Source: Plantago elongata (taxonomy: Eukaryota > Streptophyta > Magnoliopsida > Lamiales > Plantaginaceae). Taken from it: a stretch of DNA of 33,319 nucleotides. Where the stretch lies: assembly GCA_036897095.1 (NCBI GenBank), contig JAYMSP010001328.1, forward strand, positions 1-33,319. Reading direction: 5' to 3'. The position numbers and the translations under genes were made by a program. Shown here piece by piece: positions 24,261-33,319 of this stretch. Below the pieces are notes generated by a model. That model was not told the DNA's origin. It saw nothing but the letters and a program-made list of their open reading frames with translations, and searched no databases. Position 1 is the stretch's first letter; each line of letters begins with the position of its first letter.

Positions 24261-24517
24261 CTCCATCTGTTTCAGTTTTATATTTTCGTATTTTATTTTA
24301 GTCTATCCCAACTTCATATTCTCATTCCTTAAATGAAAAATATTTCTTCAACTTTATACACCATCTCTTCTATTTATTCGTTTTTCTCCCTACTTTATTA
24401 TCATATCTTCCACTTTATTCATTATTGTTATTACTTTATCACTTTTTCTCATAATTTATTCAATTTTTCTTTATACTCTTGTCCGATCATGTGGGAAGAT
24501 TAACAGGAACAAAGGAG
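24261..24517. mobile_element. Stowaway MITE
   Basis: The left end CTCCATCTGTTTC and the reverse complement of the right end, CTCCTTTGTTCC, match the Stowaway consensus CTCCCTCCGTYYC. TA target duplications lie at 24259-24260 and 24518-24519. It is 257 bp, AT-rich and non-coding. Confidence 0.85.
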
Positions 24518-24519
24518 TA

Positions 24520-25884
24520 TATTATAGTGCATGTATTATTCTGTTTCTATCAATCGTTTCCAATTTTAGATTAAATCAATAATGACGATTCACGACTGTT
24601 TCAGTAAGCCACTTGTGCTGTTGTGCATGTCACAAGACAGCACATCGAATTGGTCGCCACATAATTCATTCATTTGGTACATTGGAAATTATAACACCAT
24701 TTGATTTGACTACAAAATCGGACTTTTTAGCTAGGCACATTGATAGAGAAACAACTAGACATCCAGTATGGCAATGACCACGGGCTGACATTTGTACATA
24801 CGTAGTTAAATGTCAGGCTAACCATATCGAAGTCGCATGTATACCTTAATACCCACTTCCCAAAATCACACGTCCAATGCACTGATCAGAATTATGAAAT
24901 GCCCACGAGAATTTGCTCTGGCATATCATATAGAAAATGCACATTAATTTGAATCATGTCTCATGAGGCGCAATTTGCATCTACCAACACGCTGCAACCA
25001 TGTGAAATTCTCTGTTTTGATGATTCAAAAAAGCTATACATATGGGTCACCGTCTAACAGATCTGGTACCTAGCTCAGTAGCTCAGGCTCCAGTTGAGGG
25101 ATTCATAGAAATAATGTTGTGTGTCTAATTAGATAGGTGCAAATTCAATTTAAAAAATAAATATATTTATATACCAAAAAATACACACACAAAATTGCCA
25201 TAAAAAATTAAAATAAATTATGTGACAAAAGTAAAATATCAATTATCAAAAAAAAAGAAGAAGAAGCTAAATATCCCATATATTTTGTGCACTCTTTATA
25301 AGAATTGGATTAAATTACAACTCATTTCAGTGTAATTCTTATGACATATTTTCATTTTGTATAACCCATTTAACATTTAACATTTAACGTGTTGTATTAT
25401 TTGGTATCTAGTACATATATATGGTATATTAATCATATATTGCATTAATAATGATTGAAAAGATCTTTATTTTACTTTAAAAAAGTTTAAATACATGTGT
25501 CTAGACTGTTTGTAATTCTAACTCCGATGCTGAATGCAGATGAATGTTTACATGATATCATAATCCTTAAAGTGTTGAAGTTGATGTTGGATATTGAACT
25601 ACAGTAGGCTTCCCAAAGATGGTGTGGGGAATGGAATGGGATGGGATGGGAGGGGAGGGGAGAGATAATGACAATTGACAAGAGTTATGTTTAAATGAAA
25701 ATCACATAATATTTTATATGAAATAAAACCATTTGTTATATATAACAAAAATATTTATGACTTTAGATGTTTGAAGTACATGATACATTATATATGAAGA
25801 GTGTTCCTATTGGGAAGTTATATATATATATATGTGTGTGTGGGGTGTCCATTCTTAATAAAGAGATATAATACCCCATAGATA
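24520..25884. other. Intergenic, no gene recognised
   Basis: AT-rich DNA without coding signal. TAGCTCAGTAGCTCAGG at 25071-25087 resembles a tRNA box A, but no convincing box B follows. A G-run motif at 25638-25660 is listed separately. Confidence 0.55.
25638..25660 (+). other. G-quadruplex-type motif
   Basis: Five runs of three or four G (25638, 25643, 25648, 25652, 25657) are separated by one or two bases. This satisfies the usual intramolecular G-quadruplex pattern with very short loops, and is striking in a region otherwise mostly A+T. Confidence 0.75.
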
Positions 25885-27575
25885 AAATTTTATGTGACAT
25901 GCCTTTTTGAATTTTGTTCAATTTCTTGAACAAAAATAAATTAAAAAAGAAGAAGGTTAGAAGGAACTATTTATTTTTGGTATGTAATAATTTTTATTAA
26001 ATCGTATATAACTTTATATGTAAAATTTTGAAAAATATTTTAAGCATATATTTGGATTCACGAATTCATAGACACCAATCTTATATAGATAATTAGATAT
26101 TGTTAACTAAATAAATTATTTATATATTAAAAAAATTCATGTGTCAAATGGTATATTTAAAAAACAAGCCATTGGACAGTAGACAATGCAATGCACCTTA
26201 TAACTTTCACTATTTATATTTTTAGTATGTTTACTTTATATACAACTTTTTATTAATTTTATACTTTATTAAATCTCAGAAAAATAGAAATTGAACTATT
26301 GCTTACAATATTTTAAGTCAAACTTTCATGTGGCATGTATCTTAGAATTTCATTTATTTCATGAACAAAATTAAATTAAAACGACAATATTATTTGAAAA
26401 GTATACTATTTATTTTTTATATGTTAACTTCATATATATTTTTATTAAATTGCATATATCTTTATCTGTAAGACTCTGAAATATGTTTTAAGCATATATT
26501 TGAATTTACCATGGCAAGACGAATCCATAGAAACCAATCTTATATATTATTAATTAAATAAATGATTTAAGTATTAAAATAAAAAACTAATGTGTTGAAT
26601 GTGTTATATTGATTGTCTAAATTCTAAATTTAAAATATCATCCATGGAACATTTTATTCTTGACAATGTAATTTACATTGTTCACTATATACATAGTTCT
26701 TAAACATTATCTGGATAACTTTATCTGCAAAATTCGAAAAAAATATTTAAAGATATATTTTGATTTATTATGACAAAACGAATCCATAAATGCCAATTAT
26801 AAATATATTATTTATTAAAATAATATATAAATTTAAATATTTATTTAGTTGTGTAAATTTAAATTTTAACTTCACTGTTTAATTTTAGCATTTTGACCAC
26901 ATTGTATATATATAGTTTTTATTGAGACTCATATAAATTTATCTATGTAACTATGAAAAATATTTTAATTAAATATATCATTAATTCATTACAATAAATA
27001 CAAATGTATTAAATAAATTTAATTTTTTAGAACCACAATTATATTTCATTACTCCAAAAACAAGTTACCACAAGAGTCGACCGAAGTCCACATTATCCCT
27101 ATCACCAAATTCAAAACACAACATATGCAAACTTAGGCTTTATTTTTTCAACTTAAAATCACTTTAGTTCAGCTCTGCTTAGTTGTAATTTATACATTAC
27201 TTCAATTCAATTCAGTTCGGCACAGTTTTATCATGTTCAGTTCAATTCACACCAAAGCAACTTATCAACATGAGGTTTACATCAAGGATATAAGACCTCC
27301 GTCGAATTAAATAAAGTATAATCACACTTTTAATTTCAGCTAAATCAAATAAGCTTGTGCTGAAAAAATAAAATATTGCCACATGATCATATGCTATAAG
27401 TAACCTCAGCCACCCCAACCTCGAACATATGTGAACGCTACCCATTACCACTGGCCTTACTGATCAGCCACATATAGACAAAATCTGATGTGGAATGTAT
27501 CTTTGAATTTCATGGAGTTTCATTGATAAAATTAATTTAAAAAGAAAAGAAAACATTATTAGATTGAATGATAAA
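25885..27575. repeat. Degenerate large repeat array
   Basis: One block, starting like ATGTGRCATGYMTYTTWGAAT and ending in GAACAAAATTAAATTAAAA, occurs near 25892, 26327 and 27486. A second block, like AACTTTATMTGTAARAYTCTG then AAGCATATATTTGRATT and ATAGAMACCAATCTTATATA, occurs near 25995, 26441, 26712 and 26920, with decreasing similarity. The first two copies lie about 440 bp apart in the same order. The array is interrupted by a Tourist-like MITE at 27136. No coding content is seen; it may be an old tandem satellite or repeated element. Confidence 0.6.
27136..27255. mobile_element. Tourist-like MITE, copy C (left part)
   Basis: TTA (27133-27135) is followed by GGCTTTATTTTTTCAACTTA and then repeated TTCAGTTC-type sequence, the reverse complement of the TGAACTGAA interior of copies A and B. 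The right terminus was not identified, so this copy is truncated or diverged. Confidence 0.6.
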
Positions 27576-28250
27576 TCTAGACTTATTTACCCATATTTTT
27601 TGTAGTCAATATGGCTCAATTATGAAGAATGTCATATTTAAAAAATATAGTGTACATCTGAAAAAATAGCTCAACTTATGGTAATTTTGGAAAAGTGCTT
27701 ATGGCCCAATTCTACATACATAAATGATTGGATAAAAATCAATAGAAAAATGATAATATGTTTCACAATTTCAAAATTAATATGAAATATATTTTAAATT
27801 TTGAAAATAGAAAATTTTAAGTTTCAAATCCATGTACGATCTATCTGAATTTGAGACATTGTTGTATGTCTCAGTCTCACGTGTCTGATGAGATGTTTAG
27901 GTAGACAAGTGTTTGTGGATTTAGTTTGAAATAATGATTGAGGGACTATGTGATGATAATTAGACTAAATATTGAAATAGTTTTTTTTTTTTTAAAAGGT
28001 GTCGAGAAACAAAGGAAAAAAACTATAAATCGAGACACTACCAGTTTAGATAAACAAAATTTGTGTTGTCCGATCAATTTCTATTTGATTAATCAAATGT
28101 ATAATTAAGAATGCCGACTCAAACACTGGCCAAACAAATTTATAAAGTTTGACTGACCAAGTCTACTAAATATATTTTATAATCAAACATTTACGACCTA
28201 AAAAAGTAAATATTTGATACTAATAAATATAACAACAATTATGGTACGAC
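27576..28250. other. Intergenic, nothing recognised
   Basis: AT-rich sequence without gene, repeat or regulatory signal that I can support. Confidence 0.6.
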
Positions 28251-28266
28251 TAATGATGACGGATAT

Positions 28267-28402
28267 TTTCTTTGTTCGCTTTTGATTTTGCATTTATTTT
28301 CTCTCTTGACTACCCGCCTGTGGGTTCAGCTTGAGAGTCTTCTTTAATTTATTGTGGTACTTTTCATTTTTTTAAATACAAAGTTCAATTCATTGAAAAA
28401 AA
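28267..28402 (+). mobile_element. 5'-truncated LINE tail with target duplications
   Basis: The 136-bp insert ends in a poly(A) run after TACAAAGTTCAATTCATTG and is flanked by a perfect 15-bp direct repeat, AATGATGACGGATAT (28252-28266 and 28403-28417). Poly(A) plus a long target duplication is the signature of target-primed reverse transcription. The body, TTTCTTTGTTCGCTTTTG onward, has no box A or box B, so a severely 5'-truncated LINE is more likely than a tRNA SINE. Confidence 0.8.
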
Positions 28403-28417
28403 AATGATGACGGATAT

Positions 28418-29340
28418 ATTTTTCAAGGTTAGGATCCAACCAACCTGTTATGGTCAAGACGAGTTGATATAAGATACACTTTATATCGGACCATGCACCC
28501 GTACCAAACCCGTTAAGTAGTAACTGATATTATTTTTAATAAATGTACCCCTCAAACCCCAAAACAAAACTGTCTAATGTAATTTACATGGCACAAGCAT
28601 AAGAGAAGTATTCAAAATACAAAATATCATCCATATTTAAGTCATATTTATTATAAGAATAAGTTTTAATGTACATTTACAACAAAATTAAATTAAATGG
28701 ATGTTGATACAGTATATTATGTACTAGGACCATCTCCAATGGTCAGACCCACTAAAAACTTATCTCTTCCACATCAATTTTTCATTCACCTTACACTCTC
28801 AACAACGATTATATTCCAATATGTGCAATATGATATTAAATATGTGCAATATGATATTAAATATCACATAATATGTATATAAAGGATATGCAATTCATAT
28901 TATAGATTCTAACACGTAGATTTGTCTACACATGTTTACTAAGTTAGGACAATTAACAATATTTGAAAAACTGTTGAGGTCATGTCTATCTATATCATAC
29001 TACACGGGGTAGTCCGTCATTATATTGTTAAACGAGTCATGTTCCATACAACCCGGATTTAAATCCATTTGAAATAATAAAAGTTCGGGCCCGGGTTAGA
29101 GATATACTCGAACCGACATACCTTCGTAAAACAAGACCCGACCAACATTTTATAGTTAACTTAATAAAACATACGTTTTTTTTTTTTGATAGGGGGTGCA
29201 TGAATGTAGGGTGGGTGTCAAGAAAATTACCATAACATGTAAATTTATGTATGCAAAATAATACTTTGTTCAAATCAGGTTTAACTTTATGTGAGCCTAA
29301 ACACAAATTGTAATAGAAGAATTAATAAAATATGATAAAT
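28418..29340. other. Intergenic with short duplication
   Basis: No gene recognised. A 21-bp tandem duplication is listed separately. CGGGCCCGGG near 29086 is an isolated GC palindrome. Confidence 0.55.
28820..28861. repeat. 21-bp tandem duplication
   Basis: Two perfect head-to-tail copies of a 21-bp unit beginning TATGTGCAATATGATATTAA. Confidence 0.92.
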
Positions 29341-29344
29341 AATA

Positions 29345-29700
29345 CTCCCTCCGTTTCAAATTGAACTTTTCGTTGCCATGAGCACAAGTTTTAAGATAAT
29401 ACTGAATAAAGTAGGAGAGAAGGTGATAAGATTTTTCTCATTATTTTGATTTACATGGATCTTCGGATCGATGTGTACTTAACTGTTTGGAATAAATTAA
29501 AGTTTCCAGTTTAAAATATAGGAGATATTAGTGATAAAGTAGAGAAAAAAGTAAATAAAATAGGAGATGAATTTTTCATTTAATGGATGGAAAAATGAAG
29601 TTGGGATAGATCAAAATGACCAAAATTTTCATTAAGTTATGTGAAGTTGATTGGGATGTTTCAAAATCAAATGTAGATGTTGAATTCGGGACAAATAGAG
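29345..29700. mobile_element. Stowaway MITE
   Basis: The left end CTCCCTCCGTTTC is consensus and the reverse complement of the right end is CTCTATTTGTCCC. TA duplications lie at 29343-29344 and 29701-29702. At 356 bp it is longer than the other two Stowaways here. A segment around 29450-29500 (ATGGATCTTCGGATCGATG) looks foreign and may be an insertion. Confidence 0.88.
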
Positions 29701-30071
29701 TAATTCTTATGCGTTTGGTGGGGAGAGCCCACATATTACTTCTAAGTTGTTGGGAGCCAACCATATAAAGTGTGTCATAAGACTTTTTTATATTTGGTTC
29801 GAGTTTGAGGGATACAATTTTTTTTAAAATAACATGTATCAGTTGTTAATTAACGAGTGGAGTATATTTTATCTATCTACGAAATTCTGAACGGGTTCAA
29901 TTTGAATCATATCACTTACAAAGCAAATCCGATATGATGGAACGTATTTTTACATTATTTATAATTACCATAAAACAAGATTAGCCTTGAAGGTTAGATA
30001 ATGATTAATGTTGTTTGCAAATTTTATTTTCTCAATTAATTAATTAATTTTATTTATCAATAAAAGTAACT

Positions 30072-30100
30072 ATACCGTGGAATCGTAACGAATTATTATT
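30072..30100 (+). mobile_element. Degenerate Helitron-like 3' terminus
   Basis: ACCGTGGAATCGTAACGAAT aligns base for base with ACCGTTGCATCGTCACGGGT of the Helitron end at 13936. The stem is CCGT/ACGA, so pairing is weakened, and the CTAG end has become TTAG. It abuts the hAT MITE starting at 30101. Confidence 0.4.
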
Positions 30101-30356
30101 AGGGGCTGATTGGCATGCGACTTAAATGCCCCGATTTAAATGCCTGAATAGTGATCGGAATTGTAGTGGGATTGTTAAAATTGTGTTTGGTATAGAATTG
30201 TAATTGGATAGGGTATTATAAGTTTGTTATATAGGTAGAGAAAAATGTTGCTACTGTAGAGCCATTTCGATCTTGGGCATTTAAATGCCATAACAAACAC
30301 AAAATTTCTAAAATAGCATTTAAATGGACATTTAAATGCTACTCCAATCAGCCCCT
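30101..30356. mobile_element. hAT-type MITE
   Basis: Perfect 13-bp inverted ends, AGGGGCTGATTGG and CCAATCAGCCCCT, bound a 256-bp non-coding element. Subterminal GCATTTAAATGCC-type palindromes repeat at both ends. The GGGGCTGWTTGG end is common in plant hAT MITEs. No matching 8-bp flanks are visible, so the target duplication has decayed or was lost. Confidence 0.8.
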
Positions 30357-30840
30357 CGGTGAACATATAATACTCATAAACCACCGATTGTAGAGAAAAA
30401 GATCATAAACCAGCTTGAATGTAGGAACTATACGCGTGCATGCCAAGGTGGCATACAATTTATTGCAATACACCACGTGTCATCAAAAATATCAAGGATA
30501 TGAATAAAATAAAGTGAAAATACGGGAACATAAGAAACATATTTGCAGAATAGACTAGGTAACAGAAAATTAAGCTGATGGAATAGGCCACGAGGAGTCC
30601 ATGTAGGCGCACGTGAAACGGTTAATATAGAGTTGAAATCGCGCGTGGAATTTGGCATTTTCCTATGCCTCTTGTTTCCCAGTAGGGAGTTCTCCATATC
30701 CTTCCCTTTATTTTTACATTACTCATCTGTGTATGTGTTTTGGTCGCATACACACGCGGCTGCTACGTACTACACCTCCAAATCCGATCGTACGTGATTA
30801 GAATGGCAGATATCGATGTAAGAACATTGTTCGAAAATAT
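30357..30840. other. Intergenic, nothing recognised
   Basis: No gene or repeat that I can support. CACGTG-type and TACGTA/TACGTG boxes occur at 30474, 30611 and 30766, but no transcript is evident. Confidence 0.5.
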
Positions 30841-30841
30841 A

Positions 30842-31081
30842 CTCTCCGTTCGTTTAAGAGTTTTAAAATTTCATCTCGTGTTATATTTAATAATAATTGA
30901 TAGTAAATAGAGATACAGTGAAAGCCGGAAAGGTACAAAAAGAAAATATATATTTCGTACATTCTCTATTTCGGAAATAATAGTCCACTTAAATTTTTTA
31001 GCGTAATGGTACCTTTTTATTTTGATTATTTTAAACTTTAAATTTCAAATTTTAATGAATTATATAATGAAAAATAGGGAG
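30842..31081. mobile_element. Stowaway MITE, diverged
   Basis: The left end CTCTCCGTTCGTTT and the reverse complement of the right end, CTCCCTATTTTTCAT, are Stowaway-like, with TA at both outer junctions (30840-30841 and 31082-31083). It is 240 bp and non-coding. The ends are more diverged than in the other copies. Confidence 0.65.
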
Positions 31082-31188
31082 TAAAGATTTATTATATAAT
31101 TTAATTCAACACTTTATATTTATAAATTAAGATCAATTTGTAATTTAAATAAAAGAATTATTAAGAAAATGTAATCGAAAAACAACGA

Positions 31189-31274
31189 CGAAGCACAACT
31201 CAGTTGGTAAGACGCTTCACCTCCAACCAATAGATCGGGGGTTCGAGTCATTCCATTGCCGTTTAAACAAAAAA
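31189..31274 (+). mobile_element. tRNA-derived SINE head
   Basis: Box A (AACTCAGTTGGTAAGA, 31197-31212) and box B (GGTTCGAGTC, 31240-31249) of an RNA polymerase III promoter stand at tRNA-like spacing, followed by an A-run. The 3' half cannot fold into a complete tRNA acceptor stem. The diverged minus-strand copy at 5137-5232 shows this is a dispersed SINE family. Confidence 0.75.
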
Positions 31275-31645
31275 AGGTAACCGGAAAGCAATTTCCTTGA
31301 ATGGATTGAGCACTAAATGGTAGAGTAATATTTTTTAATTAGAACCGTATTTTGTGATGACATTAACATAGTCAGTTAAGTAAATATTTTTTAATAAATT
31401 ATTTATATTATAAAGCACATTTAATATTATCACCTTATATCTTGTTGCCTCACAAGAATCACCTAGCTCCTTTCCTCACAAGAATCACAAAATTACATAT
31501 CTTTTAACTTTATGTCTCAACCACTTTATAATTTTAATATTAATGGAAGTCGAACTCTACACCTCTTGTATACAACTCCAATTCTTTACTACCAGACCAC
31601 CTTATTACTTCCAGTCAAGCACAATGTTAACTAAAAACATCAGAG
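31275..31645. other. Intergenic, nothing recognised
   Basis: AT-rich sequence; only a short direct repeat, CTCACAAGAATCAC, near 31450 and 31476. Confidence 0.55.
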
Positions 31646-31648
31646 TTA

Positions 31649-31790
31649 GACTATGTTATCTTCAACTCAAATTTACTGAACTAAACTGAACGACACTGAA
31701 CTGAAGTGAGTTATAAATTACAACTACACGAACTGAATTGAATTTAACTTAACTGAACTGAAATGATTTTAAGTTGAAAAAAACAAAGTA
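31649..31790. mobile_element. Tourist-like MITE, copy B
   Basis: The inverted ends are GACTATGTTATCTTCAACT and, in reverse complement of the right end, TACTTTGTTTTTTTCAACT. TTA duplications lie at 31646-31648 and 31791-31793. The interior is rich in TGAACTGAA and shares sequence with copies A and C. Confidence 0.75.
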
Positions 31791-31881
31791 TTAAGTTTTA
31801 ACCATAATGTTTACTCAAAATGCTTATTTTATCATATTGTCTTCATGAAATTCCTTGTTACTTTATTTGACCCTTTCGTAT

Positions 31882-31955
31882 TTTATGCAGTTAACCTTAA
31901 ACTTTGTAAATAATTATTTATGCAGTTAACCTTAGATTTTCTAAATAATTATAAT
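31882..31955. repeat. 35-bp tandem duplication
   Basis: Two head-to-tail copies of TTATGCAGTTAACCTTARAY followed by AAATAATTAT, period 35 bp, with a few differences. Confidence 0.85.
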
Positions 31956-31991
31956 TACGTAGTATATATATTACTCTTAAAACTTGTGTTC

Positions 31992-32072
31992 AGATCCACG
32001 AAATATTCGATTTGACAGTAGAAGGTGTACCAGATCTTGCCAGCAAGCTCCTTGAACGTCAGTGCCTAATTT
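31992..32072 (+). other. Exon-like fragment of unknown origin
   Basis: After the acceptor-like TTGTGTTCAG, the frame reads IHEIFDLTVEGVPDLASKLL then ERQCLI and a stop. Composition looks coding-like and richer in GC than its surroundings, but I do not recognise the family and cannot link it to other exons. Confidence 0.25.
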
Positions 32073-32689
32073 GATGTATGGCATGAGGACGAAGAAGTCA
32101 GATACATAGAACAGTCAGCAGCAAAGAGATAAAGTAGTTGAGGCAGTATAGAAACTTTGACACCAAAATCCAAAAACTACTGCATTATGCCATTATCCAA
32201 GCTCTTCTTGTCATGGATATACTATCAATACATGATCACTTAGTATCGCTTAGCTGCATCACCTGGCTGACTATGCGAAGATGAGTATATTACACCAGAT
32301 TCATGTTACCTCCATTGCTGCTACATCTGGCGTACATGCGTGCGATCCACGAAATTACTGATACTACATCTGGCGTCAAGTCACGTAATTCTCCATTGAA
32401 GATATCGAATTGCGTTCTAAGTGAACTCTCACATTTTATAATTAAGTGCAATTCTTGATATATATTTCGATTTGGATTTGAATTTCATTAAAATTGTTCG
32501 TTAATTAAAACATAAGTTTTTATATGAAGGATTCAAAAACATAAAGTTAGTTTCTACATTTACACAAAGTCTTAATAAAATATTATACCTATAAAAGACC
32601 CAAAGTTTAATATTCTTTAAGTATTGTATAATGTTTAAAACAATATCGATAATTTTTTAGTGAATATTTTATAACAAATTTATTATATA

Positions 32690-33319
32690 GTGTTCGAAGT
32701 ATAATTAGATTATGACCCTTTAATGTTAATACTTAGAAGTATTATTGAATTATAATTCCTAATTATATCTAGCTATACATACTTGTATATATATATATGA
32801 GATTAATGAATAAGAAGAGATAGGGAAAATAGTTCTTTTATGGTATCAGAGCCATATAAGTCTCCAACGAGCATTGGTCATGCCTCTCATTTTTTACCTC
32901 AATGCAATAAATCTGATTGCCCTTATCTCTTTTCTCCCTTTTCTCCTTATCGCTCAACCGCTCATGCGCATCTCTTTCTTCCGCTGCAGAACTCCCGTAT
33001 ACAAAACCTCAAGTTTAATATATTCTCCCATATACAAAACCTCACGTTCAATATACGATCCTTCTGCAATCGATTCCCACTGAATCGATTTTCTCTTATT
33101 TCTCAAGATCGATTCAACTGAATTGATTTTCTTCTCTGATCAAACAACCAACTGTTTGTTGATCCCCACCCATGTTCGAACAATTTTCATTAATCTGTCG
33201 AACTTCTCCTCTGATCAAACAACCCACTGTTGTCGATCCCCCTTTCATGTTCAAACAATTTTCTTCAATCTGTCGAACTTCTCATCTGATCGAAGAACCC
33301 ACTGTTGTCGATCCCCTCT
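32690..33319 (+). mobile_element. Copia-type LTR retroelement, left part (fossil)
   Basis: TGGTATCAGAGCC at 32841-32853 is the primer-binding site complementary to initiator tRNA-Met, usual in plant Ty1/Copia elements. Before it lies LTR-like sequence with a TATA run near 32788 and AATAAG-type signals; the left LTR boundary is not fixed. After it comes an untranslated leader with tandem repeats. The element runs off the window, so whether it is whole or broken, and its age, cannot be judged. Confidence 0.65.
33136..33319 (+). repeat. 75-bp tandem repeat in retroelement leader
   Basis: CTGATCRAASAACC recurs at 33136, 33211 and 33286, exactly 75 bp apart, with GTCGATCCCC and CTGTCGAACTTCTC in register. 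The third unit is cut by the window end. A smaller 33-bp repeat (ACAAAACCTCA at 33001 and 33034) precedes it. Confidence 0.88.

Noticed and set aside
25060-25160. TAGCTCAGTAGCTCAGG, box A relative
   Set aside because: No box B at tRNA-like spacing.
29037-29306. 89-aa minus-strand frame
   Set aside because: Low-complexity composition, no domain and no splice context.
31189-31274. Functional tRNA gene
   Set aside because: Boxes A and B are present but stems do not close into a full cloverleaf, an A-run follows, and a diverged homologous copy exists elsewhere in the window.
32840-33121. 93-aa frame after the primer-binding site as a gag start
   Set aside because: It begins inside the primer-binding site and consists of repetitive leader sequence without gag motifs.

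Overview
This window is nuclear DNA of a flowering plant, almost certainly a eudicot. The evidence is interrupted genes with GT-AG introns, a cytosolic ribosomal protein gene with a plant promoter, a nuclear-encoded mitochondrial group II intron maturase, a DUF642 cell-wall protein, an IDA-like signalling peptide, and AT-rich intergenic DNA full of small plant transposons (Stowaway, Tourist-like, hAT-like, pogo-like, Helitron, SINE, LINE). The TGAACTGAA-rich Tourist-like MITEs faintly suggest Caryophyllales, but this cannot be settled here.

Layout. 1-1760: two DNA transposons, an inverted-repeat element cut by the window edge and a complete but decayed pogo/Lemi1-like element with TA duplications. 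2580-4754 (-): intact six-exon RPS14 (uS11) whose first exon codes only for the start Met. 5137-5982: a SINE and a hAT-like element. 6824-9332 (-): intact three-exon gene for a DUF642 protein with signal peptide and GPI-type tail. 9.5-16.5 kb: gene-poor, with short tandem duplications, a Helitron 3' end, an orphan cluster of site II promoter motifs and a possible solo LTR. 16793-17089 (+): small secreted IDA-like peptide precursor. 18352-20376 (+): intronless nuclear maturase (nMAT type without endonuclease). 21133-23080 (+): a 5'-truncated, intron-containing pseudogene of plastid 3-phosphoglycerate dehydrogenase (PGDH). 24-33.3 kb: no intact gene; an RNase H fragment, three Stowaways, a degenerate large repeat array, a LINE tail with clear target duplications, a hAT MITE, a second SINE, and at the right edge the left part of a Copia-type retroelement with a 75-bp repeat in its leader.

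The four intact genes are unrelated in function (translation, cell wall, peptide signalling, organelle RNA splicing) and each appears independently transcribed; there is no operon-like or clustered pathway logic. I found no convincing new biological system. The points best worth a second look are the Cys-containing variant of the IDA-type motif, the PGDH duplicate carrying several independent lesions but well-kept exons, the promoter-like motif cluster with no gene, and the nested or adjacent transposon insertions.
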